A stretch of DNA of 64,000 nt. Origin: Prochlorococcus sp. AG-363-C02. GTDB lineage: Bacteria; Cyanobacteriota; Cyanobacteriia; PCC-6307; Cyanobiaceae. Of this stretch, positions 43,247 to 51,887 are shown in pieces. Below the pieces are notes generated by a model. That model was not told where the DNA came from, searched no databases, and saw nothing but the letters and a program-made list of their open reading frames with translations. Position 1 is the stretch's first letter; each line of letters starts with the position of its first letter. Both the position numbers and the translations under genes were made by a program. The DNA lies in the NCBI GenBank assembly GCA_003278345.1, contig QCFH01000003.1, forward strand, positions 1-64,000, read 5' to 3'.

Positions 43247-43384
43247 ATGATTAATGACAATCTTTCAGAGATTCTTCTTGCTGCAATTCTTGTTTCATCA
43301 ACTTATGACAAGGATCAAGCTGTAATCAAATGGGGTGGTTTGGTAATTGCAGTAGCTGCAGTTGCCTCTGCTTTATTTGGTTAG
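43247..43384 (+). CDS. Small membrane protein
   Basis: 45 residues: MINDNLSEILLAAILVSSTY then a second hydrophobic part (WGGLVIAVAAVASALFG). Its own strong terminator follows, so it is likely well expressed. Not recognised. Confidence 0.6.
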   Translation: MINDNLSEILLAAILVSSTYDKDQAVIKWGGLVIAVAAVASALFG

Positions 43385-43431
43385 AGATTTTTAAATGAGC
43401 TGATTTATTTTGAGATATAAATCATTAAGTT

Positions 43432-43480
43432 AGCCCAATAAAAAAGGACCGCATTATGCGCGGTCCTTTTTTATTGGGCT
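43432..43480. terminator. Bidirectional terminator
   Basis: AGCCCAATAAAAAAGGACCG C / GCGGTCCTTTTTTATTGGGC T: a stem of about 22 pairs with A/T runs on both sides, between convergent genes. Confidence 0.92.
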
Positions 43481-43545
43481 AAATCGAATTTTTTGGTTAA
43501 GTTGAGTTGTTTTGGAAGGGATTACAAATAAAAAAATACATGTAA

Positions 43546-44463
43546 TTATAAGTTTAAAACTAATGACCATATAGGAATTGTTATTAGAGCTAAGAGTGTG
43601 CTGAAAACGACTAATAATGTAGCTTTATCTTCATCTTGGGATTTGGCTTGAGCAATTAAAAGAATTGATATTGCTGTTGGTGCAGCAGCTTGGAGAACTA
43701 ATGCGTTCTTCATAATGCTTGGCAACTGAAGTATTAAGCATAGAATCAACATTAAAGTTGGAAGGACTATTAATTTAAGAATTACATTGTTCTTGATAGA
43801 TATAATCTGAATTTTTATTGATGAGAAAGTATATCTATTTAGCAAACTTAAGCGCATTCCAACTACTACGAGAGCTAGAATAATTACAATTCTGGCAGGA
43901 ATCCAAAGGGAAGAGGTTATTTGCTGATTCCAAGGAGAAGCTTGAACTATAAATGCGCCAATCAATCCTTTGCTTGCTGGACTGCTAACAAGCTCTTTGC
44001 AATAAAAAAAACAATGTTTAATGCCGTGCAATTTATAGGAATTTTTCGCCAATATTAGTGGTCCTATTCCCCATATGAATAAAGTTGCTCCAAGGTCAAA
44101 ACCCATACTGTAGACAAGAGCTTCATTAGGGAGCAATGCTAATGAAACAGGAATTCCAAAATAACCCGTATTTCCAAATCCAGTCCCTAACTGCAAAGCT
44201 GTACCATTTAAATTTTTTTTTAAACTAGGAAACATATTCAATATTGCCATTAAGAGACCTATGACAATCAAGGCAATTAGAGCAGCTTCAATTAGTTTTA
44301 AATTGATACCGGTTTTAAGCAGAAGTCCTGTTAAACTAATTGGGATACCATACTTTATTAATAAGTCGGCAAATAATAAAGAAAAACTCTTTTTAAATCT
44401 CCCAAGCAAATATCCAATCAATAAACATGGGATTAATTCCGAAAGTAAGTAAATTATTTTCAT
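43546..44463 (-). CDS. AEC-family (auxin efflux carrier) transporter
   Basis: 305 residues with about ten membrane segments. GTGFGNTGYFGIPVSLALLP and QAAAPTAISILLIAQAKSQD are typical AEC motifs (the N and AAPT regions). The family exports organic acids or amino-acid-like anions; substrate unknown here. Near-complete family length. Confidence 0.85.
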   Translation of the reverse strand: MKIIYLLSELIPCLLIGYLLGRFKKSFSLLFADLLIKYGIPISLTGLLLKTGINLKLIEAALIALIVIGLLMAILNMFPSLKKNLNGTALQLGTGFGNTGYFGIPVSLALLPNEALVYSMGFDLGATLFIWGIGPLILAKNSYKLHGIKHCFFYCKELVSSPASKGLIGAFIVQASPWNQQITSSLWIPARIVIILALVVVGMRLSLLNRYTFSSIKIQIISIKNNVILKLIVLPTLMLILCLILQLPSIMKNALVLQAAAPTAISILLIAQAKSQDEDKATLLVVFSTLLALITIPIWSLVLNL

Positions 44464-44618
44464 TATTTATTATAAAAGATAAATTTGATAGGTTAGATAA
44501 TTCTACTTTTATTGCTTTTTAATTCATTTTAAGTAAATATAGCAATTATTTTAAGATCAAAACTATTGTAAAGGCTAAACAATGCTGGTTCAACAATTAT
44601 ATCTTTAACAAAAAATAA

Positions 44619-44756
44619 ATGATATTAATTCTTTATTCCCTAGTTCTTCATATTTTGATAATTTTACTATTTCTTTTTCTTCTTATTTATGGTAAAAGGT
44701 TTATAAATCTTGGTGATATTTTGATAATAAACCTTTCAATAAATAAAAATAAATAG
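44619..44756 (+). CDS. Possible small membrane protein
   Basis: 45 residues with a long hydrophobic start (MILILYSLVLHILIILLFLF) and Asn/Lys-rich end. Composition reflects AT-richness; doubtful. Confidence 0.3.
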   Translation: MILILYSLVLHILIILLFLFLLIYGKRFINLGDILIINLSINKNK

Positions 44757-44876
44757 CTTACTATTCTTATTTATCCAATCGCTGGAATTTTAAATGGATT
44801 ACTTTTACTATAAAATATTTTATTTGACTTGCAAATTTAGATTTTTTAGTTAGAAATAAATGATGCTATTAAACAA

Positions 44877-45008
44877 ATGCTTTACTTAATACAACTTGAA
44901 GGGCTAATGGTTTTTGCCCTTGCTATTTATATTCTGTTTCGGAGTACTCAGGTAGAGAAAGGTCTTTGGAGAATTACTGCATCTAGAGTCAAAAAGATTA
45001 GGAACTAA
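44877..45008 (+). CDS. Small membrane protein
   Basis: 43 residues: MLYLIQLEGLMVFALAIYIL then a basic tail (WRITASRVKKIRN). One span. Confidence 0.4.
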   Translation: MLYLIQLEGLMVFALAIYILFRSTQVEKGLWRITASRVKKIRN

Positions 45009-45140
45009 AAAAACTTCAGTTTTTGGAGTAAGGCCTATTTATTAGATTAGGAGAAATATATTTTATTTGCTCAGAGTCCTTACAAGAGCCCTTTTTGAAT
45101 TGGTTTTGTTTTCTACAATGAGAGATGTAAAAAAATAAGG

Positions 45141-46589
45141 TTATATTCCTGTCCCTTCTTGATTTGCTTCTTTTACGTTGCTTTGAATAAGATCTGTTAA
45201 ATTTAATTCATTATTTTGACCAGACATTTCGGCAAATTTTTTCCCTTGAGGAATCAATCTTTTCTCGTAAGAGCCTACGGCTTCGTTAAAAGATTTGTTG
45301 AGTCTTAAGAGACTGCTACCAATGGCATTGAATTTCTCTGTAAAAATTGAGAATCTTTTGTAGAGCTCAATAGCATTCTCTTGTATCTCATCAATATTTT
45401 TCTCTATTTCTGCTTGTTGAATAGTTATTGAAAAACCTTTGAGGATTGCCAAAAGACTTGTAGGAAAAGTAAGTATTATTTTTTTACTGAATGCATATTC
45501 TAAGAGTTCTGGATCTCTTTCAAGTGCCATTGAAAGTGCTCCTTCTATCGGTATGAAAAGGATTACACCATCAATCACTTGACCTAATGATCTTAGTTTT
45601 GTCGCATAATCTTTTTTGCTGAGTTGATCTATGTGAGAACGTACTTTCTTTAAATGTTCAGATAAGGCTTTTTCAACTTCGTCTTCACTGTTGGCTTTAA
45701 TTGCATCTAAATAGCTTTCTACAGGAGCCTTTGAGTCAATAATTAATTTTCGATAATTTGGAATAGTTATGACACAGTCAGGTCTATATCGACCTTCAAT
45801 TGTCTCTATATTTACCTGTTCGTCGAAGTCGCAATATTTGGTGAGGCCTACAAACTCTAGAATTCTTTTAAGATTTACTTCTCCCCAACGGCCTTTAATA
45901 TTTGGGGAACGCAGGGCACTTGTTAATTGTTGAGCAGCTCCTTGAACATCGTCACTTCGTTGCCTTAAATCTCTAGTTGTTTGAGCTAATATTCCAAGTT
46001 TTTCCGTTGAGTCTTTGGACATATTCTCCACTTGTTTCCTTAATATCTCAACTTGCTTAGAAAAAGGTTCTCCAACTGTTTCTTTTGTTGCTTTCAACAA
46101 AGCTTCACGAGAATTGTCGAGCATTTCCCCACTTAATGCTTGGAACTGAGAAATCAGATCAGCCCTTGCTTCCTCAATGAATTTAGCTTGACTTGTTTTA
46201 GATTTAAGTTTTTCATAAGCTTCACTTACTTGTATGCTTAGCTGCTTGTTCTCTTTTCTCATTGTTTCGAGGGTTGCAAAATTAAATCTTTGATTTTCTT
46301 TCAGTGCGTCATTCTCTTTATTAGATTCTTCAAGTTTGGTAGAACTTATAGCTGCTTTCTCTTTTGCGTCTAGTAATTTGTTTTGAATAATTCTTAGCTC
46401 GTTTTTTAGAACTTCTCTTTCAAGATGTAATTGCTCTAGAACTTGATCCGTTTTCATGAGGCGATCTTGGAGCAATTGCTCTTTGCTATCAATTGGACCA
46501 AAATTGACTCTTGTTAAGCGTCGACTTAACAAGAAACCGGCTATAAGTCCTGACAAGACACCAGTAATAAAAAGAAGCAAGCTATTCAT
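45141..46589 (-). CDS. rmuC: RmuC family protein
   Basis: 482 residues. N-terminal membrane anchor (LLLFITGVLSGLIAGFLL), a long coiled coil (~35-220), then the RmuC nuclease-like domain: LRSPNIKGRWGEVNLKRILE, YRPDCVITIP, KLIIDSKAPVESYLDA (D-x-K), ILTFPTSLLAILKG. RmuC limits inversion between short repeats, relevant in such a repeat-rich region. Single gene. Confidence 0.92.
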   Translation of the reverse strand: MNSLLLFITGVLSGLIAGFLLSRRLTRVNFGPIDSKEQLLQDRLMKTDQVLEQLHLEREVLKNELRIIQNKLLDAKEKAAISSTKLEESNKENDALKENQRFNFATLETMRKENKQLSIQVSEAYEKLKSKTSQAKFIEEARADLISQFQALSGEMLDNSREALLKATKETVGEPFSKQVEILRKQVENMSKDSTEKLGILAQTTRDLRQRSDDVQGAAQQLTSALRSPNIKGRWGEVNLKRILEFVGLTKYCDFDEQVNIETIEGRYRPDCVITIPNYRKLIIDSKAPVESYLDAIKANSEDEVEKALSEHLKKVRSHIDQLSKKDYATKLRSLGQVIDGVILFIPIEGALSMALERDPELLEYAFSKKIILTFPTSLLAILKGFSITIQQAEIEKNIDEIQENAIELYKRFSIFTEKFNAIGSSLLRLNKSFNEAVGSYEKRLIPQGKKFAEMSGQNNELNLTDLIQSNVKEANQEGTGI

Positions 46590-46688
46590 AAACTCTTTTT
46601 AGCCATTTTAGGTTCTCTATACATCAGGTTGCTGTTATTAAAAAACAACTCAAGACATAGATTGACGTTTTTATTTGTATCTATAAAT

Positions 46689-46925
46689 TTACTCTTCCCA
46701 TTTAAATGCGACGGTTTCTTCAGCAAGTCTGTCATCAAAAAATTGTCTACACAAATCTTCCATTCTTAATTTTTTTAGATCATCAATTCTTCTTATATCT
46801 TCATCGTTCAATTCATAAGTTGTTAAAACTTTATTGCTCTCATCTCTTTCGATTTCAATTCCAAGCTCTTTAGCTAGCGCTTCGCAGTCAAATTCCTCAG
46901 AACCAAAAGTAAAGCTGATTTTCAT
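46689..46925 (-). CDS. Small acidic protein
   Basis: 78 residues: MKISFTFGSEEFDCEALAKE, ELNDEDIRRIDDLKKLRMED. Strongly charged, soluble. About 100 bases before rmuC end-to-start on the same strand order (rmuC is upstream). Not recognised. Confidence 0.6.
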   Translation of the reverse strand: MKISFTFGSEEFDCEALAKELGIEIERDESNKVLTTYELNDEDIRRIDDLKKLRMEDLCRQFFDDRLAEETVAFKWEE

Positions 46926-47087
46926 TCCTTTAACAAAGTTTTAGGTCAAAATTCTAGCTGGGATGCACTGGAATTGTTTTCATTAACAAATTCCTTATAA
47001 TTTATTTTGGAAGATTGTTTCAATTCCTACAACAAGAAGTTTTTATTTCGCTAGTTTAAAGGAAGTATCATTATCGGAGGTGATCCA

Positions 47088-47189
47088 TTGTCGTATCTAC
47101 CTAACGGTCAAGAGTCAATGGGAATTAGATCATTTGACTGCTCAGTGACTCCCGCCTTGAAAGGTTACATAATTAATAGGTTTATATAG
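47088..47189 (+). CDS. Short ORF behind a perfect Shine-Dalgarno, TTG start
   Basis: GGAGGTGATC lies about 4 bases upstream of TTG. 33 residues: MSYLPNGQESMGIRSFDCSV then TPALKGYIINRFI. A terminator follows 27 bases later, so a discrete short transcript is likely. Alternatively a small RNA in which the GGAGG has another role. Confidence 0.45.
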   Translation: MSYLPNGQESMGIRSFDCSVTPALKGYIINRFI

Positions 47190-47215
47190 CCCTTCTTTTT
47201 TAACCTATTAGTTGA

Positions 47216-47249
47216 AGAGCTGACTACAGGGTAATCAGCTCTTTTTTTA
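47216..47249 (+). terminator. Rho-independent terminator
   Basis: AGAGCTGA ... TCAGCTCT stem followed by TTTTTT. Confidence 0.85.
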
Positions 47250-47479
47250 TAGTAATATTTTCATGTATAAGCAATTAGAACTTTTCTAGTAGGCTTATGA
47301 AAAATACTTTTTAATTGGATGTAAATTTAAAAAAGATTTATAGCTTCTTTTGTACTTTTAGATTGCTTATCATAATTATTACCATCCGATACGAGCCTTT
47401 TAATTATTTCTTGTCAAATGAATTCCAGTTATTTACTTTGATTTAATTTAAATCTTAAAAGAATAGTAAAAAATAGATT

Positions 47480-47911
47480 TTATTCCAATACGTCTATGAA
47501 ACCCTCAGTAATATAAGCTGCCATTGGCATAATATGCTTTTCAATTTCTCTTTCGGATTTTTTCCACTTTATTGAAAGAGCTTCTAATAAATCATTATCT
47601 TTTACATAGTTAATCATTGTATTGGCAAGATGAACAGGAAGGTCACAGTTATTTTTTGTTGCTAGCTTGTCCCATGCTTCTTTATTAAGCTGCCCTAAAA
47701 AATTTAAGTCCTTAGAGTTTGCATACTTAAACAATTCTTCTAGGCCAATATATATATACGTTTGACCTAACTCTTGTAAAAAACTTTCTACTCCTTTACC
47801 TTCCTTAAAATCTTTTAAGATTGAATTAAGAGATTCTTTTTTGCTTTCGTCTCCTTCTTTAATTTCATTCAGGAGTTTAAAAAGAGAACTAAATTCTAAT
47901 TGGGTTGTCAT
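47480..47911 (-). CDS. Helical protein of unknown function
   Basis: 143 residues: KLLNEIKEGDESKKESLNSI, LGQTYIYIGLEELFKYANSK, LAVHLANTM-like PVHLANTMINYVKD. Soluble and all-helical. Not recognised. Confidence 0.6.
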   Translation of the reverse strand: MTTQLEFSSLFKLLNEIKEGDESKKESLNSILKDFKEGKGVESFLQELGQTYIYIGLEELFKYANSKDLNFLGQLNKEAWDKLATKNNCDLPVHLANTMINYVKDNDLLEALSIKWKKSEREIEKHIMPMAAYITEGFIDVLE

Positions 47912-48181
47912 ATTTTGATGCTGGGTGAATAAATATAATCTAAGCCTTGCCTTGCCCTATAGCAATAAACGTAAAGTTAACTACTATAAAAACTTAAACC
48001 TGTTAAAAAATATTTTAATTAAATGTTATATAGACTATCTTTGTTATGCAATTCATATAGGATTTAATTATATATAATATTAATCTAAATAAACTCTTAT
48101 AAAACTTATTTGATATCTTTTATATAGCCTAACTTAGCCTTGCAATTAATTGTTAATATTAGTTGTTTCTATAAAGCTTAT

Positions 48182-48418
48182 TTAATTAGCATCTTCCACT
48201 TCAGAAAGCTCCTCTTCAAAGAACCATTGAGAATTACCATCCTTAAATTCAATAACCAATCCAAATTGATTCCCATCAACCATTTTATAGCCAACTAGTT
48301 TTCCAATTGAATCTTTTCTAAGACTTATAAGAAGCTTCCTTGGAAGTCGGTCTGTTACTTTCCTAAGGTCAACTTTAAGCAATTGGCCTTCATTCAATTT
48401 TGATGAATCTTTTATCAA
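48182..48418 (-). CDS. PetP-like (DUF2862) protein
   Basis: 78 residues. KVTDRLPRKLLISLRKDSIG, KLVGYKMVDGNQFGLVIEFK and NSQWFFEEEL follow the SH3-like DUF2862 pattern (VRDR, G-x-V-xx-YK-x-TDG, WFFEDEL). PetP is a cytosolic-side subunit of the cyanobacterial cytochrome b6f complex; paralogs exist, so the exact role is open. Confidence 0.75.
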   Translation of the reverse strand: MIKDSSKLNEGQLLKVDLRKVTDRLPRKLLISLRKDSIGKLVGYKMVDGNQFGLVIEFKDGNSQWFFEEELSEVEDAN

Positions 48419-48584
48419 AGCTACGATTTTATTTTAAAACTTTTTTAATCTAGCAAGATTCTTAATAAAAAATTATTGATATTCAATCTAATATTAACTT
48501 ATTGTGATTAACCACCTAATATAATTTTATTTTATAATGTATACTTATATCAATTAGAACTCTTCTCCTTGTAACTATATCTTT

Positions 48585-48944
48585 ATGCTTATTTATATAC
48601 CATGTAAATTTATTATTAACTATAAATCTGCATTTAATGAACAAAATAGAATAATCAAAAGATTATTTTTCTTCCTATTAATTGCCATATTGTCAGGGGG
48701 ATGTAATTTGCCACAAGAAGACAGGAATAAATATAAATGGGAAGTTGAGAAGGCTTTAAGCATGCAAACTTTCTATTTAAACAAGGAGTTAAATAAAAGC
48801 ATGGCTTTAGAATCTTCTAGTAGTTTAAATACGTCTCTGGAGTATATAAACTACATTGCTTGCTTGACTTCTAAAAAGCGCCTTGGAGTCAGATTCCATA
48901 TTGCAAAAAATACTTGTCGTATTGATTCTAAAATTAAAAAATGA
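48585..48944 (+). CDS. Small lipoprotein
   Basis: 119 residues; the membrane segment LFFFLLIAILSGGC ends in a lipobox-like SGGC (about residue 40). The start is uncertain, as the first ~24 residues precede the signal. Mature part has two Cys. Not recognised. Confidence 0.5.
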   Translation: MLIYIPCKFIINYKSAFNEQNRIIKRLFFFLLIAILSGGCNLPQEDRNKYKWEVEKALSMQTFYLNKELNKSMALESSSSLNTSLEYINYIACLTSKKRLGVRFHIAKNTCRIDSKIKK

Positions 48945-49000
48945 AAACTCTTTTTTGATATTAATTCTTTCTCTACATTTCTTATACTCTTAGCATGTCT

Positions 49001-49159
49001 TTATTTAAATATGCTTTTAATTAAAATAATTAATATTTTAACAGACCAGAATATAATACCACCATAGATAAAGCCAGCAATACCAGAGCCCCAGTCTCTA
49101 GACAATTTGCCAGTCATTAAAAGAACCAAAATCCCAATTAAAAGAAAATAAATTGACAT
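49001..49159 (-). CDS. Small two-span membrane protein
   Basis: 52 residues: MSIYFLLIGILVLLMTGKLS, DWGSGIAGFIYGGIIFW. Not recognised. Confidence 0.5.
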   Translation of the reverse strand: MSIYFLLIGILVLLMTGKLSRDWGSGIAGFIYGGIIFWSVKILIILIKSIFK

Positions 49160-49589
49160 TAATGTAAATAGATTATTTTAAAACATTAGTTTAAAATAAT
49201 ATACCTAATTGATTTCATATGATTTGAAAAATAATTACTTTAACAGAAATTTTACATTAAAATAAAATTACGTTCAAAACAAATATAGCAATTAATATAT
49301 ATATAGAACTTTTACTTAACCCTTAATAATCAATTAATAAGAGTTTTAGCAAGAATGAAAATGCTTATTAAAAACATAGCAGCTCGACCATGGATAATCT
49401 CAGACCTAGACAAGCGGGCAAAGGATGACATAAATACCTTGCAGCTAATCTATTTATAACAAATATTTTGTTTTTCGCCACAACTAATTAAGTTCGATTA
49501 CTAGACCATTTCCTTAAATTGAATAGAATTTTTGACCCTTAGAAGATTTGAAACTCGTTTTAGTAAAGGAGTGGTTTAAAATTTATTTC
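49160..49589. other. Gap with a doubtful 34-codon ORF
   Basis: 49355-49459 (+) reads MKMLIKNIAARPWIISDLDK and on. No other evidence; the rest is AT-rich spacer. Confidence 0.3.
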
Positions 49590-49736
49590 TCAAAACTTCT
49601 TTAGTAGAAAAATTAACGCTCCAATAAATACAGGACCCGATATAGCGGCCATTCCAATTATTACGATTAGTCTAAATGCCTCAAGGTTATCTATTGCTGG
49701 TTCAGTAGCTAATGGCGACAAAATTGAGTAAATCAT
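49590..49736 (-). CDS. Small membrane protein
   Basis: 48 residues from MIYSILSPLATEPAIDNLEA, with a span (LIVIIGMAAISGPVFIGALI). The frame is open further upstream without a start codon. Downstream of the IPGVG protein. Confidence 0.45.
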   Translation of the reverse strand: MIYSILSPLATEPAIDNLEAFRLIVIIGMAAISGPVFIGALIFLLKKF

Positions 49737-49786
49737 TATTGTACTGATGACTATTTTTAATTTGTTTATTAATTCCCTTGAGTCAA

Positions 49787-49960
49787 TTATCCAACCCCAG
49801 GTATATGGAAAGGAAGTATATTATCCAATGAAATCAAATATTTATGGAAAACAGGTATTCTTAATAAAGCTAATGGAACCAAAATATGTGAAGCCAACCA
49901 AATAGCACCAACAATTGGTCCCCATTTGCCAAGTTTTGAGAGAATTTTTCTTTCTTTCAT
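49787..49960 (-). CDS. Small membrane protein ending IPGVG, paralog of 19897
   Basis: 57 residues: MKERKILSKLGKWGPIVGAI then PLALLRIPVFHKYLISLD, ending FHIPGVG. Aligns along its full length with 19897-20082 near pstS. Unknown function. Confidence 0.65.
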   Translation of the reverse strand: MKERKILSKLGKWGPIVGAIWLASHILVPLALLRIPVFHKYLISLDNILPFHIPGVG

Positions 49961-50125
49961 TTATGTTAAATGAAATACTACTTTAATTACCTATTGTAAA
50001 TGATTTTCTCGAGAAATTTAGTTAAATAATAGGAAAATTTTCCAGGAAATACTTTAAGTATAGATATTCAAAAAATTAGATTATGTAATTTATTATTTTT
50101 TTAGATGCAAATTTAAATAATAGCC

Positions 50126-50437
50126 TTAGCTTCCTTCATAAGAATCTAATCCAGCTACAAAAGGAAAAACTTGATCGTCACCCAAGTCAGGATATCCTGT
50201 TTCATCATTTGATATAACTGGGGCTTCATTCACTTGAGAAACAGAGGAAGATTCTTTATCTGCCAGTTCTGTAGAGCTTGAAATTTCGTTGTTTTCGAGG
50301 CTGACTTTTGGAAATGATGCTTCGAGCTTAAAGGTTTGATTAGCATTTGCAGGAGTACAATCAGTTATAAAAATTGAACAAATTAAAACTAGTGATGAGA
50401 AGGCCAAACAAAGAAACTTAGATATTTTCTTAAGCAT
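50126..50437 (-). CDS. Secreted protein of unknown function
   Basis: 103 residues. Signal peptide MLKKISKFLCLAFSSLVLIC, with cleavage likely after ANA. The mature part is acidic and Ser-rich (ELADKESSSVSQVNEAPV). Not recognised. Confidence 0.6.
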   Translation of the reverse strand: MLKKISKFLCLAFSSLVLICSIFITDCTPANANQTFKLEASFPKVSLENNEISSSTELADKESSSVSQVNEAPVISNDETGYPDLGDDQVFPFVAGLDSYEGS

Positions 50438-50600
50438 GATTTTTATAAAGCTATTTATATTTAAGCAGTTATAGGGCCAGTTTTCATATTTATTTGCATC
50501 TCTTTAGGGAATTAAGAGATTGACTAGAAAATTATATCTAATTTCGAACTATAGCTTTCATATTCTAAAGTCAAGAAAAAGTTTTAGGTGTTTGTATTCA

Positions 50601-50723
50601 TTATTTAATTACGGATAGACTTATTCCTTTAAAGCGTAAAAATAAAACTCCTAGAAGCCCTAAAAGATTTAGTCCAATTACAAATGCCCATATTTTGAAG
50701 CTCTTGCTTTCGCTTTTATTCAT
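50601..50723 (-). CDS. Small membrane protein
   Basis: 40 residues: MNKSESKSFKIWAFVIGLNL, span into LLGLLGVLFLRF. Not recognised. Confidence 0.5.
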   Translation of the reverse strand: MNKSESKSFKIWAFVIGLNLLGLLGVLFLRFKGISLSVIK

Positions 50724-50868
50724 AATCAATATTTTGGAATAATCAAACTTTACTATTTATATAAAAGTGGATTATAAATATCTTGAAAATTTAATTAAAA
50801 TAAAGACTTTAATTAATTTAAATAAAAGACATGAATTTGATACATATTAGGAATGTATTAAAAAAACT

Positions 50869-50899
50869 AAAAAAGCCCCGTATAGGGGGCTTTTTTTTT
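50869..50899 (-). terminator. Rho-independent terminator of the DUF4278 gene
   Basis: AAGCCCC TATAC GGGGCTTTTTT on the minus strand; nearly symmetrical. Confidence 0.9.
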
Positions 50900-50913
50900 G
50901 CTTTGAAAGTTAC

Positions 50914-51084
50914 TTATTTCTGATATCTATTTCCGCGATATGCAAGAGAATAATGAATTTCTTCTTTTGCTATATCTCTGCATGTATTGTAGTGCTCACG
51001 TCTGTAAGTAAGTTCTGTGCATTTTTTTGCGGCAGGTTCTTTGTGTTGAATGTAGTCATGACCGCGATAAAGAAGAGTAGTCAT
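50914..51084 (-). CDS. DUF4278 family protein
   Basis: 56 residues from MTTLLYRGHDYIQHKEPAAK; ATG at 51084 chosen because CAGGAG sits 7 bases upstream (a start at 51120 is possible). LYRGHDY near the start and LAYRGNRY near the end are the paired YRG motifs of DUF4278. Unknown function. Confidence 0.8.
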   Translation of the reverse strand: MTTLLYRGHDYIQHKEPAAKKCTELTYRREHYNTCRDIAKEEIHYSLAYRGNRYQK

Positions 51085-51374
51085 AATGAACTCCTGTATT
51101 AAACTAGGTCCCCGTTCCATGGCCTAGGTCGTAATGCGGCTTGCTTAAAAGCAAGTTGAACGTTTTTTGTAGTAATTGCTACAAAATCATAGTACTTGCT
51201 TCGTGCTGCGCTTGTAGTTCATGTTGATACATCTGCTTTTTAAGCAAAACTTCTTAACTATTCATGCTATTTACATCATTTGGGGCCTTTTTGGATAAAG
51301 TGTCTTTTTGTATAGATCTGATCCTTGTGAAAATCTTTTTATGAGTCTTCAGTTAATAGGATTGATTATTTTCA
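51085..51374 (-). promoter_or_regulatory. Upstream region of the DUF4278 gene with two hairpins
   Basis: CTTGCTT-AAA-AGCAAG (51140-51155) and TTTTGTAG-TAATTG-CTACAAAA (51165-51186) can fold in the leader or flank the promoter. Assigned by position only. Confidence 0.35.
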
Positions 51375-51581
51375 ATGAACTCTTTTTTACCAAAAGTACT
51401 TGATTTGAATGGGATGTCATTGACTACTTCATTGGTTGTGTGGAGTATGATTGCTTTCCTGGCTGCTTTACTTTTGTTATTGGCCTTCTTGCTGTTTAAA
51501 AGTTTTTATCCACGTATATCTAATAAAAAATCTACTTCAAAAAAGGTTGAACCTAAAGGATTTGGTGGCTTTTCTAACTAG
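51375..51581 (+). CDS. Small membrane protein
   Basis: 68 residues: one long span (WSMIAFLAALLLLLAFLLF) and a basic, Gly-ending tail (KKVEPKGFGGFSN). ATG at 51375. Not recognised. Confidence 0.6.
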   Translation: MNSFLPKVLDLNGMSLTTSLVVWSMIAFLAALLLLLAFLLFKSFYPRISNKKSTSKKVEPKGFGGFSN

Positions 51582-51585
51582 ATAT

Positions 51586-51774
51586 TTAGAGTCCGCCTTG
51601 ATTTATGATATTAATAGCCAAAGGAGCTATGCAAATACATGCAATTAGTAATGCGATAAGTAGTTGGAAAATAGGTAATATGTTATCTGGCTTCATAGGT
51701 TTTATGGCTTCTTTACTTTGATCTGTTCCTTCTTTACTAAATACTTTTGTGACAAGCTTATCTTTGAGGGCCAT
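51586..51774 (-). CDS. Small membrane protein
   Basis: 62 residues: charged start (MALKDKLVTKVFSKEGTDQS) and one C-terminal span (FQLLIALLIACICIAPLAI). Convergent with the preceding gene. Not recognised. Confidence 0.6.
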   Translation of the reverse strand: MALKDKLVTKVFSKEGTDQSKEAIKPMKPDNILPIFQLLIALLIACICIAPLAINIINQGGL

Positions 51775-51887
51775 TTAAATTAATTGTATATTAACTAGAC
51801 GATATCCCATGACGTTGTTTTAAATCAAATATATTAAAAAATATATATTTTGTTGCTTGCCCCGTAATGTGTGTTAATCATTTTATT

